NCBI RefSeq assembly: GCF_014737315.1
Contig: NZ_JPUF01000038.1
Span: 1-39,280 of the forward strand
Source: Treponema zioleckii
GTDB taxonomy: Bacteria > Spirochaetota > Spirochaetia > Treponematales > Treponemataceae
DNA length: 39,280 nucleotides
Direction: 5' to 3'
The translations under genes and the position numbers were made by a program. The notes under the pieces were generated by a model. The model did no database searches, had not been told where the DNA came from, and saw only the letters and a list, made by a program, of their open reading frames with translations. This document shows, in pieces, positions 27,072 to 35,033 of the stretch. The first letter of the stretch is position 1, and each line of letters starts with the position of its first letter.

Positions 27072-27104
27072 GTAGGCACAATTCACCTACCTGCCCATTG
27101 GCAG
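27072..27104. other. Two abutting small hairpins in the spacer upstream of the chemoreceptor
   Basis: GTAGG...CCTAC (27072-27090) is followed with no gap by CTGCC-CATT-GGCAG (27091-27104), then TTTTCTTTT. They could be an operator pair for the chemoreceptor gene or a plus-strand terminator. The remaining 26967-27247 spacer holds no gene that I can see. Confidence 0.35.
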
Positions 27105-27247
27105 TTTTCTTTTATAACAAAATAGTAAGTTAACAAATATTATATTATCGCAATGTTGCAAAGTCAATTTTCATTATTTAAAACAATTTTAATTGTCGTT
27201 TTGCATGAAAACTTAAGAGCGAGAAGAATCGGAATTGTGTTGTGAAA

Positions 27248-27938
27248 CTAATCCTCATAACGCCATTCTTTTATTATTTTTACAGCAACGTCATTCTCAA
27301 AATCCACTGTTAGCCAAAGAAAGGTATACCAGCCTCTTCCATCTTCACCTGTGTACAGAAAGGATTTTTCATTTTTTGAGATTGGTTCGCCCAACAGCTC
27401 AAGAACTTCTTCTTTTGTTAGCCCTTCCTTCAATAGAGGAACGTTTAACGGCTTGAATGTTGCTGAAACTTTTGTGTCTGCCAACGGATTCCTGTAGTAT
27501 TTGTATTCATAATCAAAAAGAACCATTGCAAACAGAACGAGTCCACTAAAAACAGATATAAGAAATACGATGGAAAATGCAATTCTTTTTTTTTAGGAGT
27601 TTTATGACTGCCATAAGAATACCAGATATAGGAAAGAAAAAGTAAGGAATAAATCGATAAAATTCCAGACGAGGCTTTATGTTCGGCTTTAGAGCTGCTA
27701 TCAACGCATCGTTTCTTCCGAACCAATAATACGAAAAAGGAATAAGATTGAGCAAAAATGAAGCCAGACTTACGACGAGAAAAAAAAGTATGATGCGTAA
27801 AAAACCGACACCAAAATATTTTAGAGTTTCATTTATAGTTGGGTGCAATTTCTTGAATTCATAAAGATTTAAAGCATCTTTATAGATAAAAAATATTTCC
27901 AAACAGCAGATTAAAAAAACAAAAATTATTATTTCCAT
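27248..27938 (-). pseudogene. Membrane protein with BamE-like C-terminal domain, split by a frameshift
   Basis: Two reading frames join into one natural protein of 229 aa if one base is removed from a run of nine A (27586-27594). The upstream part (MEIIIFVFLICCLEIFFIY...) has about three transmembrane segments and ends LLKKK. The downstream frame continues RIAFSIVFLISVFSG as a fourth segment, followed by a soluble domain (KEGLTKEEVLELLGEPISKN, WYTFLWLTVDFEN) that looks BamE/SmpA-like. I chose the ATG at 27938, inside GAGGAAAAATATG, 8 nt past the acetyltransferase stop. It may be a decaying gene, a slippage-controlled one, or a sequencing error. Confidence 0.7.
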
Positions 27939-27946
27939 ATTTTTCC

Positions 27947-28456
27947 TCACAAATCCTTCATATAAAGCACTTCGTCTTCCACAAGCTTTCCCATAACTGT
28001 CTTTGTAAAGGCTTTTGCAAACTTCATTCCGTTGCGTTCTGCCACATGCCGGCTCGGAAGATTGTCAGACTTCATATAAGAAATTATTTTTTTTATGCCG
28101 CGCGCTTTTGCGAATTCTGCACAGGCCTTTGCTGCCTCTGTTGCATATCCCTTGCCTCGAAACTCTTTGCGCAAGTGATAGCCGACTTCAGGGAAAAACT
28201 CAGATTCCACTTGCTGCATGGTAATTCCGCAGTCGCCAATCATTTCCTTGCTTTCTTTTAGGCAGACTGCCCAAAGTCCAAATCCGTATTTCTGATAATT
28301 ATCAAGATTCCACTTAATCCAGTTTTCAACTTCCTTACGCGAAAAAGGATGCGGATAAAAACGCATAGATTCCGGGTCGCTCAAAACAAGCGATAGCGCA
28401 TCAACATCTTCAAGCGTCATCTCGCGTAAAAATAGTCGTTCAGTTTTTAATATCAT
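27947..28456 (-). CDS. GNAT-family N-acetyltransferase (RimJ/RimL type)
   Basis: 169-aa acetyl-CoA-dependent acetyltransferase. N-terminal KTERLFLREMTLEDVDALSL, the GDCGITM beta strand, the CoA-binding loop RGKGYATEA with KEFRGKGYATEAAKACAEF, and the SDNLPSRHVAERNGMKF segment common to RimJ/RimL-like enzymes. These acetylate protein N-termini or small amines; the substrate is unknown. I chose the ATG at 28456 (TGGAG 5 nt upstream) over a TTG four codons earlier. Member of the minus-strand island run, between the VOC protein and the split membrane gene. Confidence 0.85.
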   Translation of the reverse strand: MILKTERLFLREMTLEDVDALSLVLSDPESMRFYPHPFSRKEVENWIKWNLDNYQKYGFGLWAVCLKESKEMIGDCGITMQQVESEFFPEVGYHLRKEFRGKGYATEAAKACAEFAKARGIKKIISYMKSDNLPSRHVAERNGMKFAKAFTKTVMGKLVEDEVLYMKDL

Positions 28457-28486
28457 TTTACGCTCCAAAACTCTGATTTTTTATTT

Positions 28487-28870
28487 TCAAACCGTCAGTT
28501 CAATAATATTTTGCTCTATCGCGACAATTGCGCTCTCGTAATATCCGTCGCCCGTGGTTCGAGGCCCGCTTTGAACACAAAATCCCGCACGCGAAAGTTT
28601 TTCCGTCAACTTGTCCACAGCCGACGCGCTTCCAAGACTGAACGCCAAATGCGCCCAGCCCGTGCGGAACGGCTCTTTTTTGCTGTCCACGACTTCTGGG
28701 CGTGTCATAATCTCAAGGCGAGCGCCAGAATCAAAAGTCAAAAAATATGAGCGGAATCCAGTCTTTTGATTGAAATAGCCGTCATTCGCCTTTGCGCCTA
28801 AATACTGAACGAAAAAATTCTTTGCTTTTTCCAAATCGCAAACATAAAGCGCAACGTGTTCGATTTTCAT
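28487..28870 (-). CDS. VOC-family (glyoxalase/bleomycin-resistance fold) protein
   Basis: 127 aa, one vicinal-oxygen-chelate module pair: MKIEHVALYVCDLEKAKNFFVQYL, LTFDSGARLEIM, GWAHLAFSLGS and the final GYYESAIVAIEQNIIELTV. His5, Glu53-like, His74-like and Glu at the end are placed as metal ligands in glyoxalase-type proteins. Substrate unknown; such genes are often detoxification or antibiotic-resistance proteins, which would fit an accessory island. GGAGG lies 5 nt before the ATG. It is 30 nt upstream of the acetyltransferase gene. Confidence 0.82.
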   Translation of the reverse strand: MKIEHVALYVCDLEKAKNFFVQYLGAKANDGYFNQKTGFRSYFLTFDSGARLEIMTRPEVVDSKKEPFRTGWAHLAFSLGSASAVDKLTEKLSRAGFCVQSGPRTTGDGYYESAIVAIEQNIIELTV

Positions 28871-28897
28871 TTTTTCCTCCGAAAGTAAATCTAAATT

Positions 28898-29336
28898 CTA
28901 ATTCGGCATGGCACACGGTTCGGAAAATTTTTCTGTTGAATCGTAAATGCGAGTCTTTTTGCACGTTAGGCAAAGAGCATGTATATTCAGTCCAAGAAGC
29001 AGTGTTTGAATGAGCCAGCCGAAACTTGTAAAATATGTGTAAAACGGCGGCAAATCCATTTCATCGTACCAGATGCATTTTGCGGCGGGATTCTTTGAAA
29101 AGCGTTTAAAGTAGTATTCGTAGGGAATATTCGGGATGACATTTTCTGTAAAGAGCGAGAAAGTCGGTTCTGCCACCGCGTCTGACAGGTAATAGCAAAT
29201 TCCACTCGGCTCGTCATCGTGCCACATGCTGAACGTAAAAAACTTAAAGTACAGCGAAAACATGCAAAGTGGAGCGAATATCAACAATAGAAACGATAGC
29301 GACAGGATTTTTAGCTATTTTTTTCATTTTTTTCAT
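28898..29336 (-). pseudogene. Small membrane protein, frameshifted near its start
   Basis: From the ATG at 29336, behind a good GAGGTGAG ribosome-binding site, the frame reads MKKMKKIAK, then fails. Removing one A from the AAAAA at 29308-29312 joins it to a continuous frame that reads ILSLSFLLLIFAPLCMFSLY, a plausible leader or transmembrane helix, and goes on to 28898 with another transmembrane segment (FTSFGWLIQTLLLGLNIHAL). The product would be 145 aa. Without the repair, translation would have to begin at a TTG. Family unknown. The 46-bp repeat immediately upstream is shared with the 32311 gene. Confidence 0.6.
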
Positions 29337-29342
29337 TTTTTT

Positions 29343-29388
29343 CTCACCTCAAAAACAAACGGATTTGTTCGTCGCTAACGCGATTCAC
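29343..29388. repeat. 46-bp repeat, copy 1
   Basis: Matches 32870-32915 over 46 nt with only four A/G differences, then diverges on both sides except for the T-rich start-codon side. It contains the ribosome-binding site of the following gene (GAGGTGAG on the minus strand) and the small inverted repeats AACAAA-TCCG-TTTGTT and CGCG-TTA-GCG. It could be a gene-replacement junction in the island. Confidence 0.75.
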
Positions 29389-29405
29389 GTTTTTTGATAT
29401 AAGCA

Positions 29406-29606
29406 TCAGAGTATAATCGGTTTATACGCCAAAGCCTTATCAACAACCTCTTCTGGAGTGTTTTCTTCATAATATATCAAATTTATCACCTCAGGATTCA
29501 TAACATTTTCCTTCAGCACTTCAATCATCTTGTCAATTTCAGATTCAGAACCTTCACAGTTCATTATTTTAGACACTAACTCAATTAACTCTTTCCTGCT
29601 CATCAT
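29406..29606 (-). CDS. Bacteriocin-immunity-like small protein
   Basis: 66 aa, all-helical and acidic: SRKELIELVSKIMNCEGSES, IDKMIEVLKENV, NLIYYEENTPEEVVDKALAY. The layout (two helices, a loop with 'LIYY..' and then a Pro-Glu-Glu helix) resembles colicin/pyocin immunity proteins of the Colicin_Pyocin family (colicin E-type DNase immunity). In that family the protein binds and blocks its cognate nuclease. No toxin gene is in view, so it would be an orphan immunity gene or would protect against a toxin made elsewhere. Weak ribosome-binding site (AAGGGTAGAA). Member of the minus-strand island run. Confidence 0.62.
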   Translation of the reverse strand: MMSRKELIELVSKIMNCEGSESEIDKMIEVLKENVMNPEVINLIYYEENTPEEVVDKALAYKPIIL

Positions 29607-29645
29607 TTCTACCCTTTTTTAAGCCGTTGAACTGTCTGCAATCGG

Positions 29646-30087
29646 TCATTTTGGTTTGTTTTTGGACTTATTGAAGATGAGGACGAGCTGAAACACAACG
29701 CCTTGACCAAGAACAGAAAGGAGATTTACGAACAAGATTAATTCGAAAATCAATCTTGTTTCAAAGTCGGGCGTAAAAAAGCGTTTTGTAAAAAATCCCC
29801 AATTGAAATAATCCAAGAATGAGCCCAAAAACGCAAGGAACAGACAAACGGCAGTTTCTGCAATGAAGATTTTTTTTGTACTTTTTGTGCTTTGGCCTTT
29901 CAGTTTTTTGAGAAACAAAAAAGACGAGCAAAATCGGCGGGAGAAAGATGTCGGCAGCCATTTCAAGTAACGAGATGTAGGTGCGGACGATGCTTTCGTC
30001 CTTCTTGGTGGTGATGAACCAAAACAAAAAGAAGAGCGAATGTGTCAAAACGATGATTCCGAAGCATTTTGCGTAATTTTTCAGCAT
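29646..30087 (-). pseudogene. Four-helix membrane protein, split by a frameshift
   Basis: The upstream frame starts MLKNYAKCFGIIVLTHSLFFLFWF and runs through a second transmembrane segment (FLPPILLVFF). Past that point the natural continuation is in another frame: KKLKGQSTKSTKK, then CLFLAFLGSFLDYF and LIFELILFVNLLSVLGQG, ending NKSKNKPK. Removing one base in the A6 run at 29917-29922 or in the A/T6 run at 29904-29909 joins them, giving 146 aa. No known family. It lies between the 66-aa immunity-like gene and the secreted protein gene. Confidence 0.65.
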
Positions 30088-30109
30088 TTTTATTCCTCAA
30101 TTTTTTTTC

Positions 30110-31133
30110 TCAAAAATATTCTTGCTCAAATGAGATTTTTGATTTTACAAAACTGTGGTGAACGACTTCAAGAGAGCGCAAATCAAGCGCGGTGAGCCAA
30201 AAATCTTCTATTGTGCTGACACTGCTTTCGCCAGAATTACCCATTCCGATAAAAACAAGATACGGCTTTCCGTCTTTTTCAACGATGTCGAATCCCCACT
30301 GGACGCCCCGAAGCGCAAAAAGTTCTTTTTCGTCTTCAAAAGATTTTCCGCTTGTTTTGAAAACTTCCCGCGCCCTTTTGAAGATTTTTATCGTGTAATT
30401 CGACGGAAGGCGTGCAACGGAAGTCCAGTAAAGTTCTGCAACGATTTTTTTGTCTTCGATTTCGCGCTCGATTTTTTGCACGTGGTCGCCAGAGATGCCC
30501 AAAAACGAATAATCGAACGCTGCCATTTGCTCGATTCTCTCAGCGCTAATCCATTGCTGTTGCTCATCTGTCAAATCGTAGCTGTAGCGGGAATGCGCAG
30601 AGGCGATTTTTTTTCCACGCTTTTTCTTTTGCGCTGAAGGAAAGCAGGTTGTATGAAGAAAGGCGCTTTGTGTCAAAGTCGCGCTCGATTTCAAGGAACA
30701 ACGTCTCTTTTTTGTTCTGCACGGGAAAGACCATGCCACACTCGCCTTTTGCGCCGCTCGCCGAAAAATAAATTGTCCACTTCTTCGCCTTTTTGTCAAA
30801 GCGGAAAATGCGAAAATACGCAAAGCCACCGCTTCCTTCAAGGCTCATCATCGAAAGCATTTTGTCTTTTATGCCGTCAAGGTGAATCGGCGTGCAATAA
30901 AGGTTTTGCTTTTTGGTGAGCTCGACGAAATCGGGATGGAACTCCTCTTTTTCGCTCTGAGCCGCGTCGATTGTGTTGTAATTGAGAACGCTCTCAAAGT
31001 CCGCGTATGTTTTGTACTCGCTGTTTTTGACAACTTCTGCAAAATGCAGCACGTTCGGCACTAGCGACTTTGCAGACAAAAAGGATACAAAGAACACCGA
31101 AAGCAACATTGCGATTAAAAATATCTTTTTCAT
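30110..31133 (-). pseudogene. Secreted SLVPN-module protein, split by a frameshift
   Basis: The ATG at 31133 overlaps the Fic stop (ATGA). A signal peptide (MKKIFLIAMLLSVFFVSFLSA) leads to a 60-residue module starting KSLVPNVLHFAEVVK, nearly identical at DNA level to one in the gene at 33387. The frame stops making sense after SAKEKAWKK at the run of eight A (30607-30614). Removing one A restores a continuous 340-aa protein that goes on IASAHSRYSYDLTDEQQQW to KISFEQEYF. The C-terminal part has no family I recognise. Confidence 0.7.
30885..31079. repeat. 195-bp duplicated module, copy 1
   Basis: By direct comparison, 195 nt match 33939-34133 with about 12 differences (94%), no gaps. The match encodes the SLVPN N-terminal module. 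Sequence on the C-terminal side is unrelated, showing exchange of the variable part. Confidence 0.8.
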
Positions 31134-32185
31134 TTTTCCACCCATACATAACTTGTCGCAGGACCGGAGCCTACTTTTTCAATAAGACCGGATTTTACCA
31201 AATCCGCCAATGCACGCTCGACGGTTTTTGTGCTGATGTCAGGGCATTTTTCCAGAATCTGTTTCTTGTTGATTTTGCCGACCGTGTTCTGAATCAGGCG
31301 TTTTACCCGCTCTGGCTTTGAGATTTTTTCTGATGAAAGGTATTTGACGCGACTCTCAAACTCATTAGAGGCTTTTATCAAAAGTCCGAGGTAATATTTT
31401 ACGAACGGAATATAAAGATTTTTGCTTTCATGCCAGTTAGCAGAACAATCCTGCAGAACTTCGTAATATGTTCCTTTTGTCTGCTCAATCAGAAGTTCGA
31501 TGCTGATATATTTTCCCACAATAAAACCTGCACGATAAAACAAAAGCAGGGATAAAAGTCTGCTCATTCGCCCGTTTCCGTCCTCAAACGGATGAACACA
31601 CAAAAAATCAAGAATGAACATTGGAATCAAAAGTAGTTTTTCAGTTTTATTTTCGTTCCAAGCCGCAATAAAAGCCTCGCACATCTGACGCATGGCTTCT
31701 TCGGTCTCAAAGGCGGGAACTGGCTTGAATCTCATTTTTTGATTACCAAAACTGTCCGTCTCTGCAATGATGTTGTCGCTTGTTTTATATTTTCCGCCAT
31801 AACCAGAACTTTTGTTGTATGAATACAAATCACGGTGCAGCTGCTTGATAATATTTGATGAAGGCGAGATAAAATCATAGTTTTCATGAATCGTGTTCAG
31901 AACATCTCTGTAACCCGAAATCTCTTCCTCGTTGCGGTTTTTAGGCTGTGTTTTTTGCTTCATCAACTCTTCAAGACGCTTGTCGGTCGTAAAAATTCCT
32001 TCAATTCTGTTTGAAGACTTGGTACTTTGGATTTTTGCAATTTCAAGCAAGCTTGCAAGCTCATCTTGTTTTGCCTCAACAAAAAGCTGCTGCCTTCCCT
32101 TATGCTCATAGGCAGAGCTCAAAAGAGCAACAATTTCTGGAGTCAGCAATTTTTTTGCATTCTCATCATATTCAAAAATATGCAT
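31130..32185 (-). CDS. Fic-family protein with N-terminal inhibitory helix
   Basis: Fic enzymes transfer AMP (or other phosphate-linked groups) to target hydroxyls. The catalytic loop HPFEDGNGR (198-206) has the His, the acidic residue and the Arg needed. The N-terminal helix carries the inhibitory (S/T)xxxE(G/N) motif (S58..E62-G63), so it is a class II autoinhibited Fic. The C-terminal ~70 residues form a winged-helix domain (KRLIQNTVGKINKKQILEKC, KTVERALADLVKSGLIEKV), suggesting DNA binding. 351 aa. Its promoter at 32216-32244 is flanked by inverted repeats. The stop overlaps the next start by 4 nt. Confidence 0.92.
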   Translation of the reverse strand: MHIFEYDENAKKLLTPEIVALLSSAYEHKGRQQLFVEAKQDELASLLEIAKIQSTKSSNRIEGIFTTDKRLEELMKQKTQPKNRNEEEISGYRDVLNTIHENYDFISPSSNIIKQLHRDLYSYNKSSGYGGKYKTSDNIIAETDSFGNQKMRFKPVPAFETEEAMRQMCEAFIAAWNENKTEKLLLIPMFILDFLCVHPFEDGNGRMSRLLSLLLFYRAGFIVGKYISIELLIEQTKGTYYEVLQDCSANWHESKNLYIPFVKYYLGLLIKASNEFESRVKYLSSEKISKPERVKRLIQNTVGKINKKQILEKCPDISTKTVERALADLVKSGLIEKVGSGPATSYVWVEK

Positions 32186-32206
32186 AATCTACCCCAAACC
32201 AGAATT

Positions 32207-32259
32207 ATCTATGTCATTTTATATTATTTTGAGGTAGATAACAAGAAGATGACATAGAT
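32207..32259 (-). promoter_or_regulatory. Promoter of the first Fic operon inside an 11-bp inverted repeat
   Basis: On the minus strand, -35 TTGTTA (32239-32244), 17 nt, -10 TAAAAT (32216-32221). Perfect 11-bp arms ATCTATGTCAT (32207-32217) and ATGACATAGAT (32249-32259) bracket it: one arm touches the -10 box, the other lies just upstream of the -35. A related GTGACATA half-site lies near 32285. The layout fits a dimeric operator; the Fic protein's own HTH domain is a candidate regulator. Confidence 0.65.
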
Positions 32260-32310
32260 TTTATCAGCAGGAGTTTTCAGATGGTGACATAAGTTAAAAG
32301 TGAGTCCATT

Positions 32311-32865
32311 TTACGATTCAATTCTAACTCTATAATAGTATTTTTTTATTTTAAGAACATCACGAATATCATAACCGAAAGTGCGCAAAAGCTCATTGTC
32401 TTTCGCTTTGTAGAGCTCCAGAAAATTATCATCTTCATCAAATACAACAACGCTGTAATCGTCCAAAAACTCTTTTTCCCAGATAATACCAACATATTTT
32501 CCGAATACTCGAACATTTTCATTATCTTCCTTGTCGCTCAAATGATTTGAAAGCTCTTTTTGTATAGTTGGAAAGGAAAAGAAAAGATCAAATCTTTCAG
32601 GAACAGCATATTTTGAAAACAGGAGCATTAAGCACCAATTGAAAACAGGAATAATAGCAAAAAACAAATATTTGAGATTTCTTTTTTTTACCGTATGGAC
32701 AATAATAAGTACCGCATTTAGCAAACCCCACATAAAAAGACATGCAACACTAAATAACATCCCGACAATATCAAATATTCTGATAATCCAGAATGCTGAA
32801 AGAAAAATCAGAAACATCATAATATTTGGAATCAAAAATATAAAAAGAAAACGCTTGTTTTTCAT
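32311..32865 (-). CDS. Unrecognised membrane protein with soluble C-terminal domain
   Basis: 184 aa with this start. Three hydrophobic segments (FLFIFLIPNIMMFLIFLSAF, VGMLFSVACLFMWGLLNAVLII, YLFFAIIPVFNWCLMLLF) and a charged C-terminal domain of about 85 residues with DDYSVVVFDEDDNFLELYK. No family recognised. I chose the ATG at 32865 (GAGGTGAG 5-6 nt upstream) over a GTG three codons earlier. Downstream of the 46-bp repeat copy 2, as with its counterpart at 28898. About 50 nt separate its stop from the next Fic promoter region. Confidence 0.72.
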   Translation of the reverse strand: MKNKRFLFIFLIPNIMMFLIFLSAFWIIRIFDIVGMLFSVACLFMWGLLNAVLIIVHTVKKRNLKYLFFAIIPVFNWCLMLLFSKYAVPERFDLFFSFPTIQKELSNHLSDKEDNENVRVFGKYVGIIWEKEFLDDYSVVVFDEDDNFLELYKAKDNELLRTFGYDIRDVLKIKKYYYRVRIES

Positions 32866-32869
32866 TTTT

Positions 32870-32915
32870 CTCACCTCGAAAACAAACAGATTTATTCATC
32901 GCTAACGCGATTCAC
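32870..32915. repeat. 46-bp repeat, copy 2
   Basis: Second copy of the repeat at 29343 with four A/G substitutions. It again sits just before a small membrane-protein gene and supplies its ribosome-binding site. Confidence 0.75.
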
Positions 32916-32925
32916 CGCAAAGTTT

Positions 32926-33390
32926 TTAAAAGAAGAAAAATTTCTTTTTCCGTTTTGCATTCAATTGATTGGTTATTTTTTCCTGCAAAGTCTTTAAGTA
33001 CTCATCAGAATCACTAAGATTATCGTTATTCAAGCAAAATCCTATCAATTCCAAATTTTCACTAATTTCATTCAGCATGATTTTACATTTTCCTTCAAAC
33101 CAATAGTTTCTTTGGGTATATTTTCCAAAAAGCAAGTATTCTTTTAAAGTTGGATTCCCCGCCCAATTTGACTTAAAAAGCAATTTCGGGAACTTTATTT
33201 CAGTATTGAGCGTAATTTCTGAAAACTCATCAATTTGCATAAAAGCTTTGCAATATTCGATATAAGTGCGATGAATTTCATAAAGCTGATTGTAATCGTA
33301 ATAATCCGAAGCAATTACAACATTGATTGATTCGGCTAGTCTTTGCAGAGAAGCAATAAATTCTTTTTTCAAATCAGGTGCAAGCTTCAT
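32926..33390 (-). CDS. Unrecognised small helical protein
   Basis: 154 aa, mostly helical (KKEFIASLQRLAESINVVI, YIEYCKAFMQIDEF, KIMLNEISENLELIGFCL), with a lysine/phenylalanine-rich end KRKKKFFFF. No signal peptide, no recognised family; immunity-like by context only. Its ATG overlaps the stop of the preceding secreted-protein gene by 4 nt (ATGA), with GAGGT just upstream, so the two should be translated together. Confidence 0.7.
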   Translation of the reverse strand: MKLAPDLKKEFIASLQRLAESINVVIASDYYDYNQLYEIHRTYIEYCKAFMQIDEFSEITLNTEIKFPKLLFKSNWAGNPTLKEYLLFGKYTQRNYWFEGKCKIMLNEISENLELIGFCLNNDNLSDSDEYLKTLQEKITNQLNAKRKKKFFFF

Positions 33391-34181
33391 TTTACCTCCG
33401 CTTGTTCGCTCAGATATCCCAAACCTTTGTAAAGTTTCTTTCCGTTTTGAAGAAAATGCAGCCGGCTTGACAACAAATACGGGTGAATGACGCAGAAAAC
33501 ACCCTTTTTTTCGGTGTATGTGCAGTCAATATCGTTAACTCGGCATTTTCCGTCGCTGAAAAATATAAACTCAGGCTTATCAAATCTGTTTCTAGCCCAC
33601 GTGCTCACAAGTTTCTGAGCCTTTACAACAGCCCTAACGAAAACGACGGAATCATCGTACATGAACCACGATTTTGCTTCTGGGATATAAACAAGGACTC
33701 TGGAAGTTTCATCGCCGTCTACAAGCACGCGTCCCGTTGATCCGTCGTAAACGAACGTTTTATCAGAGCCTTTTTGCGTGTGCATTACGCCAAATGGATT
33801 TTCTTTGCTTTCTTTGCAAAATTCCACCGAGAACAATTGATAAATGCCCGCAGAATCCGAAGTGAACACGAACCGCTCCTCAGAGAGCTGGCTTTGACTT
33901 AACACGAGCACCGTTCTGGCTTTTTCTCCGTAAAGCTTAATCGGTGTGCAATAAAGGTTTTGCTTTTTGGTGAGCTCGACGAAATCGGGGTGGAACTCCT
34001 CTTTTTCGCTGTGAGGCGCGTCGATTGTCTCGTAATTGAGAACGCTCTCAAAGTCCGCGTATGTGGTGTATTCGCTCTTTTTGACAACTTCTGCAAAATG
34101 CAGCACATTCGGCACGAGCGACTTTGCAGACAACGACGAAAGCGCAAGCACAAAAAGCAGTGCAAAAAATATCTTTTTCAT
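33387..34181 (-). CDS. Secreted protein with SLVPN N-terminal module
   Basis: 264-aa exported protein: signal peptide MKKIFFALLFVLALSSLSA, then the module KSLVPNVLHFAEVVKKSEYT... to CTPI, shared at 94% DNA identity with the gene at 30110. After the module the two proteins are unrelated: this one goes on with beta-rich sequence (FVYDGSTGRVLVDGDETSRV, FFSDGKCRVNDIDCTYTEKKG). A conserved N-terminus with a variable C-terminus suggests a common export or docking part with exchangeable function. No known family. The gene is intact. Confidence 0.75.
   Translation of the reverse strand: MKKIFFALLFVLALSSLSAKSLVPNVLHFAEVVKKSEYTTYADFESVLNYETIDAPHSEKEEFHPDFVELTKKQNLYCTPIKLYGEKARTVLVLSQSQLSEERFVFTSDSAGIYQLFSVEFCKESKENPFGVMHTQKGSDKTFVYDGSTGRVLVDGDETSRVLVYIPEAKSWFMYDDSVVFVRAVVKAQKLVSTWARNRFDKPEFIFFSDGKCRVNDIDCTYTEKKGVFCVIHPYLLSSRLHFLQNGKKLYKGLGYLSEQAEVK
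33939..34133. repeat. 195-bp duplicated module, copy 2
   Basis: The partner of 30885-31079, same length, about 12 differences. It ends abruptly in the coding sequence at the same codon region in both copies. Confidence 0.8.
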
Positions 34182-34206
34182 TTTTCCTCAGTTTTTTGCC
34201 AAATCT

Positions 34207-34659
34207 CTAAAACCGTATGTTCGCAAGGGAAAATTCGATTTTGTATCCTGCAAGTTTCTCGAATTCCGCATTCACCTTTTTGTAATCAAAATACCAGGCG
34301 TGAATCTTGATTTTTTCTTTTCCGCGATGATTTGAAATCTTCCATATAAATTCTTGTGCGCCCCACTTTGGATAGCACATGCCCATTTTGATTTTTGTTT
34401 CTGCCGAAATTTCGATTTTGTGATGAAAGAAAAACCAGTTTTGATAATCCAAAAGATTTCCGGAAATTGTGATTTTCTTTCCTAACGGAGCAAACAAAAA
34501 AATGAAGCCAAAAAGCAAATCACACGCAAGAAAAATTGAAGAAAAATGTTCTCTCAGAAGCAAAAAAAATGTTACAAGAAAAAATATTCCGAGGAGGACA
34601 TAAAAAATATTCGTGAAGCTTTTCAGTTTTGGCCGTATGATGGTTTTGTTTCGGTCCAT
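34207..34659 (-). CDS. Unrecognised membrane protein with PH-like soluble domain
   Basis: 150 aa. Two transmembrane segments (IFYVLLGIFFLVTFFLLL and FLACDLLFGFIFLFAPL), then a domain of about 75 residues with strands ITISGNLLDYQNWFFF and AQEFIWKISNHRGKEKIKIHAW. It resembles the layout of bacterial PH-domain membrane proteins, but the match is only in general shape. GGTGGA before the ATG. It lies between the lipoprotein gene (50 nt) and the secreted-protein gene (25 nt). Confidence 0.68.
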   Translation of the reverse strand: MDRNKTIIRPKLKSFTNIFYVLLGIFFLVTFFLLLREHFSSIFLACDLLFGFIFLFAPLGKKITISGNLLDYQNWFFFHHKIEISAETKIKMGMCYPKWGAQEFIWKISNHRGKEKIKIHAWYFDYKKVNAEFEKLAGYKIEFSLANIRF

Positions 34660-34709
34660 TTTTCCACCGTCTGTGAGCCCGCAATCTCGCGGATTACATT
34701 TTGCGAAAA

Positions 34710-35033
34710 TCAGTCAAAATAACTGACTTCCGCCGATTTATAATTTCCGTCGTCGTCAAAATAAATACAAAGCTCCCAGCCGCTTATAAAGCCGTCCGCT
34801 TTCAAAAAATACGAAATCTCTTTTTCCAGAACGCGCTCTTCCACTGCAGGACGACCGAGCAAAGATAGAACTTCGGTTTTGTTCGGCTTTTCTGCGTCCA
34901 GCTTGGCTATAAGCGAAGTCGTCATTTGGTAGCGGCTTTTGCCTTTCTGCCATTTTTGCGCGTCAAAGTCAATCTGTTTTTGGCACGCTGCAAAAATCAC
35001 GCAAAATGATAAAATCAAAATCAGTTTTTTCAT
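34710..35033 (-). CDS. Small lipoprotein with BamE/SmpA-like domain
   Basis: 107 aa. Lipoprotein signal MKKLILILSFCVIFAACQKQ with the lipidated Cys at residue 17. The mature part resembles the BamE fold: short helix region NKTEVLSLLGRPAVEERV (a 'V..LLG.P' turn) followed by strands YFLKADGFISGWELCIYFDDDGNYK. Such folds occur in BamE and in beta-lactamase-inhibitor-like proteins. I chose the ATG at 35033 because it overlaps the preceding stop by 4 nt with GGAGG upstream; the frame opens 26 codons earlier without a signal. Function here unknown. Confidence 0.72.
   Translation of the reverse strand: MKKLILILSFCVIFAACQKQIDFDAQKWQKGKSRYQMTTSLIAKLDAEKPNKTEVLSLLGRPAVEERVLEKEISYFLKADGFISGWELCIYFDDDGNYKSAEVSYFD

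Noticed and set aside
27586-30614. Programmed frameshifts in the four homopolymers
   Set aside because: There are no downstream stimulatory structures or typical slippery heptamers in the right phase, and all four need +1. Decay, phase variation or read errors fit better.
32207-32259. Invertible promoter at the first Fic gene
   Set aside because: The arms are only 11 bp and the spacer 31 nt, too short for the usual invertible promoters; an operator is a simpler reading.
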